NCBI GenBank assembly: GCA_035290965.1
Contig: DATDTD010000083.1
Location: 1-13,767, forward strand
DNA length: 13,767 bases
Direction of reading: 5' to 3'
Source of the DNA: JAGVNX01 sp035290965
Lineage (GTDB): Archaea; Iainarchaeota; Iainarchaeia; Iainarchaeales; GCA-2688035
Below are positions 1 to 5,338 of the stretch, piece by piece. The notes below the pieces were generated by a model. That model was given only the letters and a program-made list of their open reading frames with translations, was not told the origin of the DNA and did not search any database. Both the position numbers and the translations under genes were made by a program. The first letter of the stretch is position 1. Each line of letters starts with the position of its first letter.

Positions 1-2
1 TG

Positions 3-392
3 CCTTCATTCCTTTATTTCAAGTTCCAGAGCGGATTAATGGAAGGCACAAAAATGTCCTCAAGCAGCCCCGATACAGCGATTTTCCTGAATGATTCTGC
101 AAAAGAAATTGAAAGAAAAATCCAGAAGGCCTTTACAGGGGGAAGAAACACTCTTGAAGAGCACAGGAGGCTCGGCGGGGTTCTTGAAGTTGACAAGGTT
201 TACGAACTGCTCCTGTTTCACTATCCTGATTCAAGGGAACTGAAAAGAATTGCCGACGATTTTTCAAGCGGAAAAATGCTTTCTCGTGAATTAAAACAGA
301 TTGCAGTCGATTTCTTCCAGGGCTTTCTGAAAGAGCACCAGAAAAAGGCAAAGGAATTCCTGCCTGCCGCAAAAAAAATTGTTTTCGGATGA
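3..392 (+). CDS. trpS: Tryptophanyl-tRNA synthetase, C-terminal part (5' end outside window)
   Basis: This class I aminoacyl-tRNA synthetase charges tRNA-Trp in the cytoplasm. The reading frame is open from the window edge, so only the last 130 codons or so are present. The catalytic KMSSS loop is encoded at 51-65 and is followed by SPDTAIFLND, which resembles the archaeal/eukaryotic TrpRS motif KMSASDPNSxIFLTD. Further on, the GGRxTxEEHRRLGG and SSGKMLSRELKQ stretches match the anticodon-binding helical domain of that branch, and the C-terminus HQKKAKEF resembles the family's usual ending. The internal ATG codons at 39 and 54 are not starts, because the upstream codons encode conserved residues (PSFLYFKFQSGL). 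The gene ends convergently, 6 bp from the leftward gene that ends at 399. The family call is firm from motifs alone. Confidence 0.93.
   Translation, partial: PSFLYFKFQSGLMEGTKMSSSSPDTAIFLNDSAKEIERKIQKAFTGGRNTLEEHRRLGGVLEVDKVYELLLFHYPDSRELKRIADDFSSGKMLSRELKQIAVDFFQGFLKEHQKKAKEFLPAAKKIVFG
371..378 (-). terminator. Oligo-T terminator candidate for the leftward operon
   Basis: Eight A on the + strand read as T8 on the minus strand, 21 nt past the stop of the universal-stress-like gene. Archaeal RNA polymerase commonly stops at such U-runs without a hairpin. The tract lies inside the 3' end of trpS. Confidence 0.4.
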
Positions 393-398
393 CTCGGA

Positions 399-797
399 TT
401 ATTTTTTTTCAGGAAAGGGAACCTTGATTTCCTCTATGGGAATTTTTGTTTTTGAGCGGATGCTTGAAACAAGCCGGAAATAAAAATCATTGTTCTGCTT
501 TGCAAAAAAAATCCTGTCAACGCTTTTCATTTGCGCTGTCTGGAGAATCTTGCTTTCAGTGTTTCCCCATTCCTCTATTTCAAGGCAGAGCCTGCGCTTT
601 TTTACAAAAAACTTTTTCAGCTCCTGCAATAAGGCGTTTCCTGTTGCAATATCAGAAGCAGCAAACCCGAACTGCCCCGGCATCATCTGCGTGTCGATTA
701 CAAGAAGAAGCACTATTTCCTTTGCAGAATCCAGAATGTTCTGTAAAAAAAACTCGTTGTTTTCATGCTTTGAAAGCAGTGGAACAAGAACGCGCAT
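399..797 (-). CDS. Small universal-stress-protein-like (UspA fold) protein
   Basis: This is a 132-residue protein that I match to the UspA/Rossmann-like fold by pattern only. It starts MRVLVPLLS (first beta strand), has IVLLLVID near residues 28-35 (second strand), and EEWGNTESKILQTAQ at 75-89, which resembles the 'xxGNPxEEILKxA' stretch of Usp proteins. VDRIFFAK follows at 93-100. The ATP-binding G-x2-G-x9-G(S/T) loop seen in ATP-binding Usp members is absent, so ATP binding is not expected. The start is well fixed: AAGGAG lies six bases before the ATG. It is the last gene of a leftward block, 12 bp after the preceding gene, so it is probably co-transcribed. Function is unknown; a role in stress signalling would be inference. 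Confidence 0.6.
   Translation of the reverse strand: MRVLVPLLSKHENNEFFLQNILDSAKEIVLLLVIDTQMMPGQFGFAASDIATGNALLQELKKFFVKKRRLCLEIEEWGNTESKILQTAQMKSVDRIFFAKQNNDFYFRLVSSIRSKTKIPIEEIKVPFPEKK
402..409 (+). terminator. Oligo-T terminator candidate for trpS
   Basis: A T8 run on the + strand lies 10 nt after the trpS stop, inside the last codons of the convergent gene, where it encodes Lys-Lys on the other strand. No clear hairpin precedes it, so this would be an archaeal U-tract terminator. Confidence 0.4.
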
Positions 798-809
798 GCT
801 TTTCTCCTT

Positions 810-1586
810 TCATTCAACAAACTGGTATAAATCCCTGGTTTTTTCAATTATTTCCCCGTCATCCTTCAAAAACTCGCAGACAACCCTTGCAAGGATTTTG
901 CTTATGCCCAATCTTTTGGAAATCTCTTCAAGCGAAATTTTTTTTCCGGATTTTATTGCGCCCGAAACAACCGGCTTGTATTTCTGCAATAATTCTGTTT
1001 CAACAATGTAATAGTTTCCGTCAAAGCTTTTGATGCCGGAAATCTGCGCGCTCTTGATTGCATCGCGCAGTTCAAAGGAAAGCTTTTCGGCTTTTGCCTT
1101 ATCCGTACATACCATTAAGCCGTCTGTTTCAAGGCAGTATTGTTCCATTGGCTTTTGTTCAAGGCTTGGCTTTTCGGTTTCCTTTGTTTTTTGGGGAGCA
1201 ATTTTGTAAACAGGCTTCTTGTACTGCTCGCTCAGCTTGAATGCAAAAACCCTTCCTTCCTTCAGAAGCTCTTTGAAGCGTGCGAGCTCTTTTGCATTCA
1301 AAAATTTTTCAAATTTTCCCTCTACTCTCTCTGAAAGCTTTTTTTCAGACAAAAAACCGAAAATTTTTGAGTCAATCTCAAGAGTTTCAATGTCTGAAGC
1401 CTGCGCTTTCGGAGTTTCAACAGCAGGCTCTTTTTCCGCAAAAATCAGTATTCCCTGCTTTATTTTTGTTATTTCAAAATCAAGATTCTCGTTTAAGCCA
1501 AGCTCTTTCAGCTGCTCTTTTGAGAGCGCCTTTGCAAGCTCTTTTCCCTTTAAAATCACTGTTTCCAACCCAGAGAAAATAGGCAT
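810..1586 (-). CDS. Hypothetical two-domain protein with predicted C-terminal winged helix
   Basis: I do not recognise this 258-residue protein. The N-terminal part (residues 1-50, ending ENLDFEITKIKQGILIF) looks like a small beta-rich module, vaguely similar to an AbrB-type 'LGL..G..v.I...' pattern. Residues 52-68 are a Pro/Ala/Glu linker, 70-130 a charged region, and 131-148 a second Lys/Glu/Pro linker. The C-terminal region (205-258) has a helix-turn-helix-like run ISLEEISKRLGISKILARVVCEFLKDDGEI, ending YQFVE, typical of a winged helix. It is soluble, with no signal peptide or membrane segment. I chose the ATG at 1586 because MPIFSGLETV begins the folded part; a TTG eight codons upstream lacks an SD. 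It sits between the SdpI-like and Usp-like genes in the same orientation. DNA binding is possible but unproven. Confidence 0.55.
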   Translation of the reverse strand: MPIFSGLETVILKGKELAKALSKEQLKELGLNENLDFEITKIKQGILIFAEKEPAVETPKAQASDIETLEIDSKIFGFLSEKKLSERVEGKFEKFLNAKELARFKELLKEGRVFAFKLSEQYKKPVYKIAPQKTKETEKPSLEQKPMEQYCLETDGLMVCTDKAKAEKLSFELRDAIKSAQISGIKSFDGNYYIVETELLQKYKPVVSGAIKSGKKISLEEISKRLGISKILARVVCEFLKDDGEIIEKTRDLYQFVE

Positions 1587-1616
1587 AAAACAATTAAAAA
1601 GGCTAATCAAACAGGG

Positions 1617-2288
1617 CTATTTTCTTGCCTTTTTTGCATGCTTCTTCTGCTCCTCTGCAAAGGCAAAATAGGAGTAAAAAACAGGCGCTAATGCAAAAAC
1701 AAGTATTTCCCCAATGAAGACAATGAAAAAAAGCGTTTCAAAATAAAACGCAATTGCTCCTGTGAGCAGGAGAATTATTGCAAGCGCCTTGAATAGCTTT
1801 GCGGCAAACAAATGTGTTTTTTCCCATACAGAATCGCTGCTCAGAGTCCAGGGAGTCCTTATTCCCACAAACCAGTTTCTTTTTGATTTTCCAAGGAGAA
1901 TTCCCATGAAGTAAAAAAGAACTGCAAATGCAGGCACTAACGCAAGCCCCATGTTTATTGCAAAGCCATAGTTTGCAAGGATTACAAGCAGAAACATATA
2001 GAACATGAATGCCACAAAAATGAAAACCAGCCAGTCGTAATATTTCCTGAATTTCTTGTAGTTTTCTTTCATGGGATCTATTTTCGGAAGCACAAGGAAA
2101 AGCAAAAAAATCAGCACAGTCATTCCAATGAAAAGCGGAAAGAAAAAAGCCTTTGAACTGTATCCATTAGGCGCATTGTCAATTCCCCAGTGCGTAATAA
2201 GGTTTTCAGGAAGAGAAAAGAAAAAATAAGCCGAAACAGCAACCATCAGCACAATAAGAAAAACCGCTGCCCAGAGAATTTTTTTCAT
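1617..2288 (-). CDS. SdpI-family integral membrane protein (DUF1648 + SdpI regions)
   Basis: This 223-residue membrane protein has about six hydrophobic segments (roughly residues 4-24, 47-67, 86-108, 113-132, 165-183 and 186-208) and a Lys-rich cytoplasmic tail. After the first segment comes LPENLITHWGIDNAPNGYSSK, the DUF1648 pattern (P..i.tHw...G.p.gy.sK). Residues 138-160 carry NWFVGIRTPWTLSSDSVWEKTH, the hallmark of the SdpI family. In Bacillus subtilis SdpI gives immunity to the SdpC toxin and also acts in signalling, but most members, including archaeal ones, have no known toxin partner, and none is visible here. It follows the KaiC-like gene by 17 bp and precedes the hypothetical gene by 30 bp, so the genes may form one transcript. 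The family assignment is good; the role is unknown. Confidence 0.85.
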   Translation of the reverse strand: MKKILWAAVFLIVLMVAVSAYFFFSLPENLITHWGIDNAPNGYSSKAFFFPLFIGMTVLIFLLFLVLPKIDPMKENYKKFRKYYDWLVFIFVAFMFYMFLLVILANYGFAINMGLALVPAFAVLFYFMGILLGKSKRNWFVGIRTPWTLSSDSVWEKTHLFAAKLFKALAIILLLTGAIAFYFETLFFIVFIGEILVFALAPVFYSYFAFAEEQKKHAKKARK

Positions 2289-2305
2289 TTTTCAAAACCC
2301 GCTTT

Positions 2306-2986
2306 TTATTTAACTGTGAGAACGCGCAGCCCCTTGCCGCTTATTTCAACGGGATGAAGTTCCTCTGAATGCTTTGTTCCGCGCATTTTTATTACAGACA
2401 AAACCCTCTGAAAATTGATTGTTTTTCTCTGCCTTCCCATTATTATGAGGCCGTCAAACAGAAAATCTTCCGGATTGAATGCAATCCTGTCAAAATTCGT
2501 AAGGCGCTTTTCCCCTGTTGCAAGCAGGGTTATTCCAAGCTTGCCAATCTGCTCAAGCAGGGAAAAAATTTTCATCCTGAATTCCTTTGGGTCTGAGGCA
2601 AGCAGTTCAAATGGAGTGATTGAATCAAGCACTATTCTTTTCGGCTTTTTTGATTTTATTTCGTTAAGGAGATTGTCCGGAATCATTTCCCCGCCCTTTG
2701 TAATATTGATTTTTTTCAGGACAATTGAACCGCTTTTTTCAAGCTGTTCAAGCGGCATTCCCATGCCGAAAGCCATTTCGCGGATTTTTTCAATGCTCTG
2801 CTCGGAGGTAATGAAAAAACCCGTTTCGTTGTAGTCCTTTGCGCCGTAGTAAATGAATTCAAGCGCGAGGATTGTTTTGCCTGCGCCCGGCTCTCCGCTT
2901 ACAAGCACTGAAGAATTCGAGATAAAGCCTTTTTTCTCGAAAACATCGTCAAGGCCCGGAACCCCGGTTTTTACAATTCCAACCAT
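2306..2986 (-). CDS. KaiC-like RecA-superfamily ATPase (single domain)
   Basis: This is a 226-residue single-domain KaiC/RadA-type ATPase. It begins with the family's VKTGVPGLDDVF (residues 5-16). Walker A is GEPGAGKT at 31-38 and Walker B is RIVLDSI at 117-123. The C-terminal KMRGTKHSEELHPVEISGKGLRV (200-222) is typical of archaeal KaiC-like proteins. At the position of the KaiC catalytic Glu pair (FEE) the sequence reads TSEQS (60-64), so the second Glu is Gln. I chose the ATG at 2986 rather than 3013 for two reasons: the extra MFAVVLVFF residues are not family-like, and the TATA-like box at 3028-3038 would place the transcription start near or downstream of 3013. Archaeal KaiC homologues work in signalling (for example ArlH in archaella), but no archaellum genes are nearby. 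Function is not assignable. Confidence 0.88.
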   Translation of the reverse strand: MVGIVKTGVPGLDDVFEKKGFISNSSVLVSGEPGAGKTILALEFIYYGAKDYNETGFFITSEQSIEKIREMAFGMGMPLEQLEKSGSIVLKKINITKGGEMIPDNLLNEIKSKKPKRIVLDSITPFELLASDPKEFRMKIFSLLEQIGKLGITLLATGEKRLTNFDRIAFNPEDFLFDGLIIMGRQRKTINFQRVLSVIKMRGTKHSEELHPVEISGKGLRVLTVK

Positions 2987-3027
2987 AAAAAAAACCAAAA
3001 CAACTGCAAACATTATGCGTTCTTAAG

Positions 3028-3038
3028 TTTAAAAATAT
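3028..3038 (-). promoter_or_regulatory. TATA-like promoter for the KaiC-like gene
   Basis: On the minus strand this reads ATATTTTTAAA, preceded by an A-rich GAAGAA stretch that could be a BRE. It lies between the end of the zinc-ribbon gene and the KaiC-like gene. A start site about 26 bp downstream falls near 3006, giving a leader of about 20 nt to the ATG at 2986. It marks the probable start of the KaiC-SdpI-hypothetical-Usp transcript. Confidence 0.45.
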
Positions 3039-3044
3039 ATTTCT

Positions 3045-3284
3045 TCATTGTTTCATTTTTTTTCTGTATTCAACTATCTCCTCAGGGGTGGCGCGCAGCA
3101 TGAACCCGTAAAACTTGCAGTCAACGCATTTCATCTGCGGGGAAATAGCGGCACTGTCTTTGGAAAAACCGTAAATAACCGGCTTTACGTTTGTGGAGCC
3201 GCAGTTCGGGCAGAAATCTATTTTGCCCTTTTCATTTCTGTTTGATTCCACAATCTTTTTGTCGAGCTCTTCAAGTTCTCCCAT
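3045..3284 (-). CDS. Small zinc-ribbon protein
   Basis: This 79-residue protein has a short helical N-terminus (MGELEELDKKIVESNRNEKG) followed by one treble-clef or zinc-ribbon module: CPNCG near residue 24, then CVDC about 30 residues later, giving four Cys ligands for one zinc. The C-terminal helix (TPEEIVEYRKKMKQ) is charged. Similar tiny zinc ribbons are common in archaea, often as transcription- or translation-associated proteins of unknown role. The ATG at 3284 is preferred over an in-frame TTG at 3299. It lies 24 bp after the methyltransferase gene in the same direction; a TATA-like stretch inside the end of that gene (3316-3326) could give it its own short leader. It cannot be assigned further. 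Confidence 0.75.
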   Translation of the reverse strand: MGELEELDKKIVESNRNEKGKIDFCPNCGSTNVKPVIYGFSKDSAAISPQMKCVDCKFYGFMLRATPEEIVEYRKKMKQ

Positions 3285-3308
3285 TGCAAAAACCCGCAAA
3301 TATTGCGC

Positions 3309-3926
3309 CTAGTTCTTTTTAAAAACCATGAAGGAATACATTGCCTTTTTTTCGCTGAGTAAATTTTTTATTTTTTTGTTGAGATGCCTGCTGGGAGAAT
3401 GGACAAGAATTTTTTTTTCAAGGCGCCATCCATCCATTTCTGAAATAATGTCGTTTGATTCAAGCCTGTGCAGATGCCCCCTTGTCTTCATGGGCGCAAA
3501 CTTTGAAAAAGAGCGCCAGAACCAGCTTTTTTCAAGCGGGATAGTAATAACTATTTTTTTCCCCGAAACTCTTTTGAGTTCGCGCAGGGCTTTTTTCCAG
3601 TCCGGAACATGCTCCAAAACTTCCGAACAGAGGACAAAATCAAAGGCGCTTTTTTTGAAGGGGATTTTTTCCGCATCTGCATTTATGAGGATGAATTTTT
3701 TGCCAACACAGGCCTGTCCAAGATTTTGTGCGGAAAAATCAAAGCCGAAAACATTGCTGCATTTTTTATGCGCTTCCTCAAGATAATGCCCCTGTGCGCA
3801 GCCCGCATCCAAAAAAAAATCCTTCTGCTTCAGCGAATTCATTTCTTCAAGAATCAGCTGTTCGCGCGCCTTGCTTCCCAAAAGCCTGCCGCGCACGCTT
3901 GAATAATAAAATTCCTGCTCGTTCAT
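3309..3926 (-). CDS. Class I SAM-dependent methyltransferase (Methyltransf_11-like)
   Basis: This 205-residue Rossmann-fold methyltransferase transfers a methyl group from S-adenosylmethionine to an unknown acceptor. Motif I is FLDAGCAQGHYLEEA (residues 38-52), which binds SAM. The acidic residue of motif II is D63 in VFGFDFSA. Motif III is NADAEKIPF (82-90), and the post-motif region is FDFVLCSEVLEHVPDWKKALRELKRV (95-120), followed by KKIVITIP. This pattern is typical of small-molecule, lipid or sugar methyltransferases rather than rRNA enzymes. The ATG immediately follows the TGA of the VapC remnant (tgaatg), so translation is probably coupled to the upstream frame. No separate SD is evident. 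It sits in a leftward series downstream of trxB and the antitoxin gene; the substrate cannot be read from context. Confidence 0.85.
   Translation of the reverse strand: MNEQEFYYSSVRGRLLGSKAREQLILEEMNSLKQKDFFLDAGCAQGHYLEEAHKKCSNVFGFDFSAQNLGQACVGKKFILINADAEKIPFKKSAFDFVLCSEVLEHVPDWKKALRELKRVSGKKIVITIPLEKSWFWRSFSKFAPMKTRGHLHRLESNDIISEMDGWRLEKKILVHSPSRHLNKKIKNLLSEKKAMYSFMVFKKN
3316..3326 (-). promoter_or_regulatory. TATA-like stretch upstream of the zinc-ribbon gene
   Basis: On the minus strand a TTTTTAAAAA-type element overlaps the last codons of the methyltransferase gene (FKKN). It is centred about 36 bp before the ATG at 3284 and would allow a leader of about 10 nt. The composition is generally A/T-rich here, so this is weak. 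Confidence 0.3.
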
Positions 3927-4010
3927 TCAGTCGCCAATGAATTCAACATTTTCCATACCGTTCAAATATTCAAGCCAAGCAGATACATGCAGCGTAAATT
4001 TAGAGTTCAT
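3927..4010 (-). pseudogene. Truncated VapC/PIN-domain toxin remnant (27 codons)
   Basis: The ATG at 4010 overlaps the antitoxin's last codons (stop at 4002-4000) in the way typical of vapBC pairs and is preceded by GGTGA as an SD. The frame reads MNSKFTLHVSAWLEYLNGME and seven more residues, then TGA at 3929-3927. TLHVSAWLEYLNG matches the start of PIN-domain toxins (vLDTSAWIEYFxG), except that the first catalytic Asp (in LDxSAW) is His. A full VapC has about 130 residues, so some 100 codons, including the remaining acidic active-site residues, are missing and methyltransferase sequence follows directly. The product cannot be an active RNase. Alternatively it is a short leader peptide for the methyltransferase. 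The match rests on a short stretch. Confidence 0.6.
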
Positions 4011-4203
4011 GAAAATCACCTTCTTCTCTCACAAAGGTTTTCAAATCCGGCCTGCACCCAAAAAGGCTGTCAGGGATTTTTTCGCTTTTCTTTATCAAAG
4101 CCATTATCGTTTCGTTGTGCGAACTTGTTTTCATTTTTTGCTTCAACAAAGTTAGCAGCTGAATTGTTTTCTTTTCAACCTGAATAGATGTTATATTTCT
4201 CAA
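4000..4203 (-). CDS. VapB-like antitoxin (orphan)
   Basis: This 67-residue protein has an N-terminal strand-helix-helix compatible with a ribbon-helix-helix DNA-binding domain (TSIQVEKKTIQLLTLLKQKM, then SSHNETIMALIKKS). A toxin-binding tail follows (FGCRPDLKTFVREEGDFHEL), resembling archaeal VapB-type antitoxins ending in 'F.REE.D.HEL'. In intact loci the protein neutralises a VapC RNase and represses its own operon. Here the toxin frame overlaps the last 11 bases but is truncated after 27 codons, leaving the antitoxin without its partner. The start is TTG, supported by a strong AGGTGG site six bases upstream. It lies 18 bp after trxB and could be read from the trxB promoter. It may persist as a regulator or as protection against related toxins (inference). 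Confidence 0.7.
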   Translation of the reverse strand: MRNITSIQVEKKTIQLLTLLKQKMKTSSHNETIMALIKKSEKIPDSLFGCRPDLKTFVREEGDFHEL

Positions 4204-4209
4204 AAAAAT

Positions 4210-4215
4210 CCACCT
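4210..4215 (-). promoter_or_regulatory. Shine-Dalgarno site fixing the TTG start of the antitoxin
   Basis: AGGTGG on the minus strand lies six bases before TTG at 4203-4201. It complements the archaeal 16S rRNA tail (CACCTCC-type) and decides an otherwise doubtful TTG start. Confidence 0.7.
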
Positions 4216-4221
4216 CTTACG

Positions 4222-5175
4222 CTAAAAGGATTGCTTTTCAAGGCTTTTCCTCTGTATTCCTTTAAGGTATGCGTGCACTGCAAGCACTGCCTTTGTGCCT
4301 TCTGCCGCAGCCCAGACAGTCTGCGCTAATCCCCCTGTAATATCCCCTGCTGCAAAAAAGCCTTCAATGCTTGTCATCATCATTGAATTTATTTTTACGA
4401 ATCCTTTTGAATCTGTTTCTGCGCCAAGCTGTTTTGCAAGCGTGTTCCTCGGCGTTAAGCCCACATAAATGAACACTCCTTCAAGCTCTATTGTTTTTTC
4501 CTTTCCTGTTTTCCCGTTCTTTATTTTTATTCCCGAGACTTTTTCTTTTCCTAAAATTTCAACCAGCTGCGAGTTCAGCATTACTTCAAGGTTTTTCTGT
4601 TTTTTCAAAATGGGAAAATACACTTCTTCGCAGGAAAGTTCCTGAGAATATTCTATGAGCCATGCCTTTGAAGCCATTTCAGCCATGTAAAGCGCATTCG
4701 TTACTCCCGAATTTCCCCCGCCTATTACAGCGACTTTTTTTCCCCTGAAGAAGGGGCCGTCGCAGTTTGCGCAATAAGAAACTCCTTTTCCGTATAATTC
4801 TTTTTCCATTGGAACATTGAGGCTTTTGTTTTCAGTTCCTGTTGCAAGCAGGACTGCCCTTGCAAGAATCTTTTCCCCTGATTCAAGCTCTAATTCGAAT
4901 TCGCCTGTTTTGTTTTTCTTTACACTTTTGACTCCGTTTCCTTCCTCTATTTCCGCGCCTAAGCTTTTCAAATGCTCTGACATTTTCTGCATTAATTCAA
5001 GCCCTGTTAACTTCTGGAATCCGGGATAGTTTTCAACGTAAATCGCTTTTGCAGTCTGCCCGCCAGCGGCCTCTGATTCAAAAACCCGCAGATGCAGGTT
5101 TCTGCGCAACCCGTAGATTGCCGCGGAAATCCCTGCAGGTCCGCTTCCTATTATTGCCAGATCGATTTTTTGCAT
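4222..5175 (-). CDS. trxB: Thioredoxin reductase-like flavoprotein with atypical NAD(P)H site
   Basis: This is a 317-residue FAD enzyme of the low-molecular-weight thioredoxin reductase family, which reduces thioredoxin-like proteins in the cytoplasm. The FAD-binding GSGPAG is at residues 10-15, the redox-active CANCDG at 135-140 (Cys135, Cys138), the second dinucleotide motif GGGNSG at 152-157, and the FAD-binding GDITGG at 277-282. Length and order are normal. Where the E. coli enzyme has HRRDGFR, contacting the NADPH 2'-phosphate, this protein has EYSQELS (175-181), with no Arg and an acidic residue after the strand. That argues against NADPH use. The ATG at 5175 has GGTG five bases upstream; the in-frame extension further upstream has no family similarity and was rejected. 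It appears to head a leftward series with the antitoxin, toxin remnant and methyltransferase. No thioredoxin gene is in the window. Confidence 0.9.
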   Translation of the reverse strand: MQKIDLAIIGSGPAGISAAIYGLRRNLHLRVFESEAAGGQTAKAIYVENYPGFQKLTGLELMQKMSEHLKSLGAEIEEGNGVKSVKKNKTGEFELELESGEKILARAVLLATGTENKSLNVPMEKELYGKGVSYCANCDGPFFRGKKVAVIGGGNSGVTNALYMAEMASKAWLIEYSQELSCEEVYFPILKKQKNLEVMLNSQLVEILGKEKVSGIKIKNGKTGKEKTIELEGVFIYVGLTPRNTLAKQLGAETDSKGFVKINSMMMTSIEGFFAAGDITGGLAQTVWAAAEGTKAVLAVHAYLKGIQRKSLEKQSF

Positions 5176-5203
5176 TGAAACACCATTAAAAAAAGTTAAA
5201 ACA

Positions 5204-5213
5204 GTATAAAAAA
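5204..5213 (-). promoter_or_regulatory. TATA-like promoter of trxB
   Basis: The minus strand reads TTTTTTATAC about 33 bp before the ATG at 5175, which predicts a short leader of about 7 nt. It lies in the 163-bp divergent region shared with the secreted repeat protein gene. On the + strand a weaker TATA-like stretch (5281-5290, GTTTTTATTG) precedes that gene. Confidence 0.4.
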
Positions 5214-5338
5214 GTTTGGGCTTGTTCCTGTTAAAAAACAATTCGTCAGCCAAAAAAATCGCGTGATTGCCAGTGAAAAGGTTTTTATTGAGAAAAAGGC
5301 ATAAGATATGCAGGAAATTCATGAAGGAAAGATAAACA

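Noticed and set aside
446..1033. 195-aa open frame on the + strand
   Set aside because: Antisense to the Usp-like and hypothetical genes, with Cys/Gln/Phe-rich composition typical of a shadow of Lys-rich coding sequence. The opposite strand has good starts, an SD and a plausible fold.
1617..2288. Toxin-immunity system around the SdpI-like gene
   Set aside because: No SdpC-like toxin or SdpR-like repressor is nearby. The family is broad, so an immunity role cannot be claimed.
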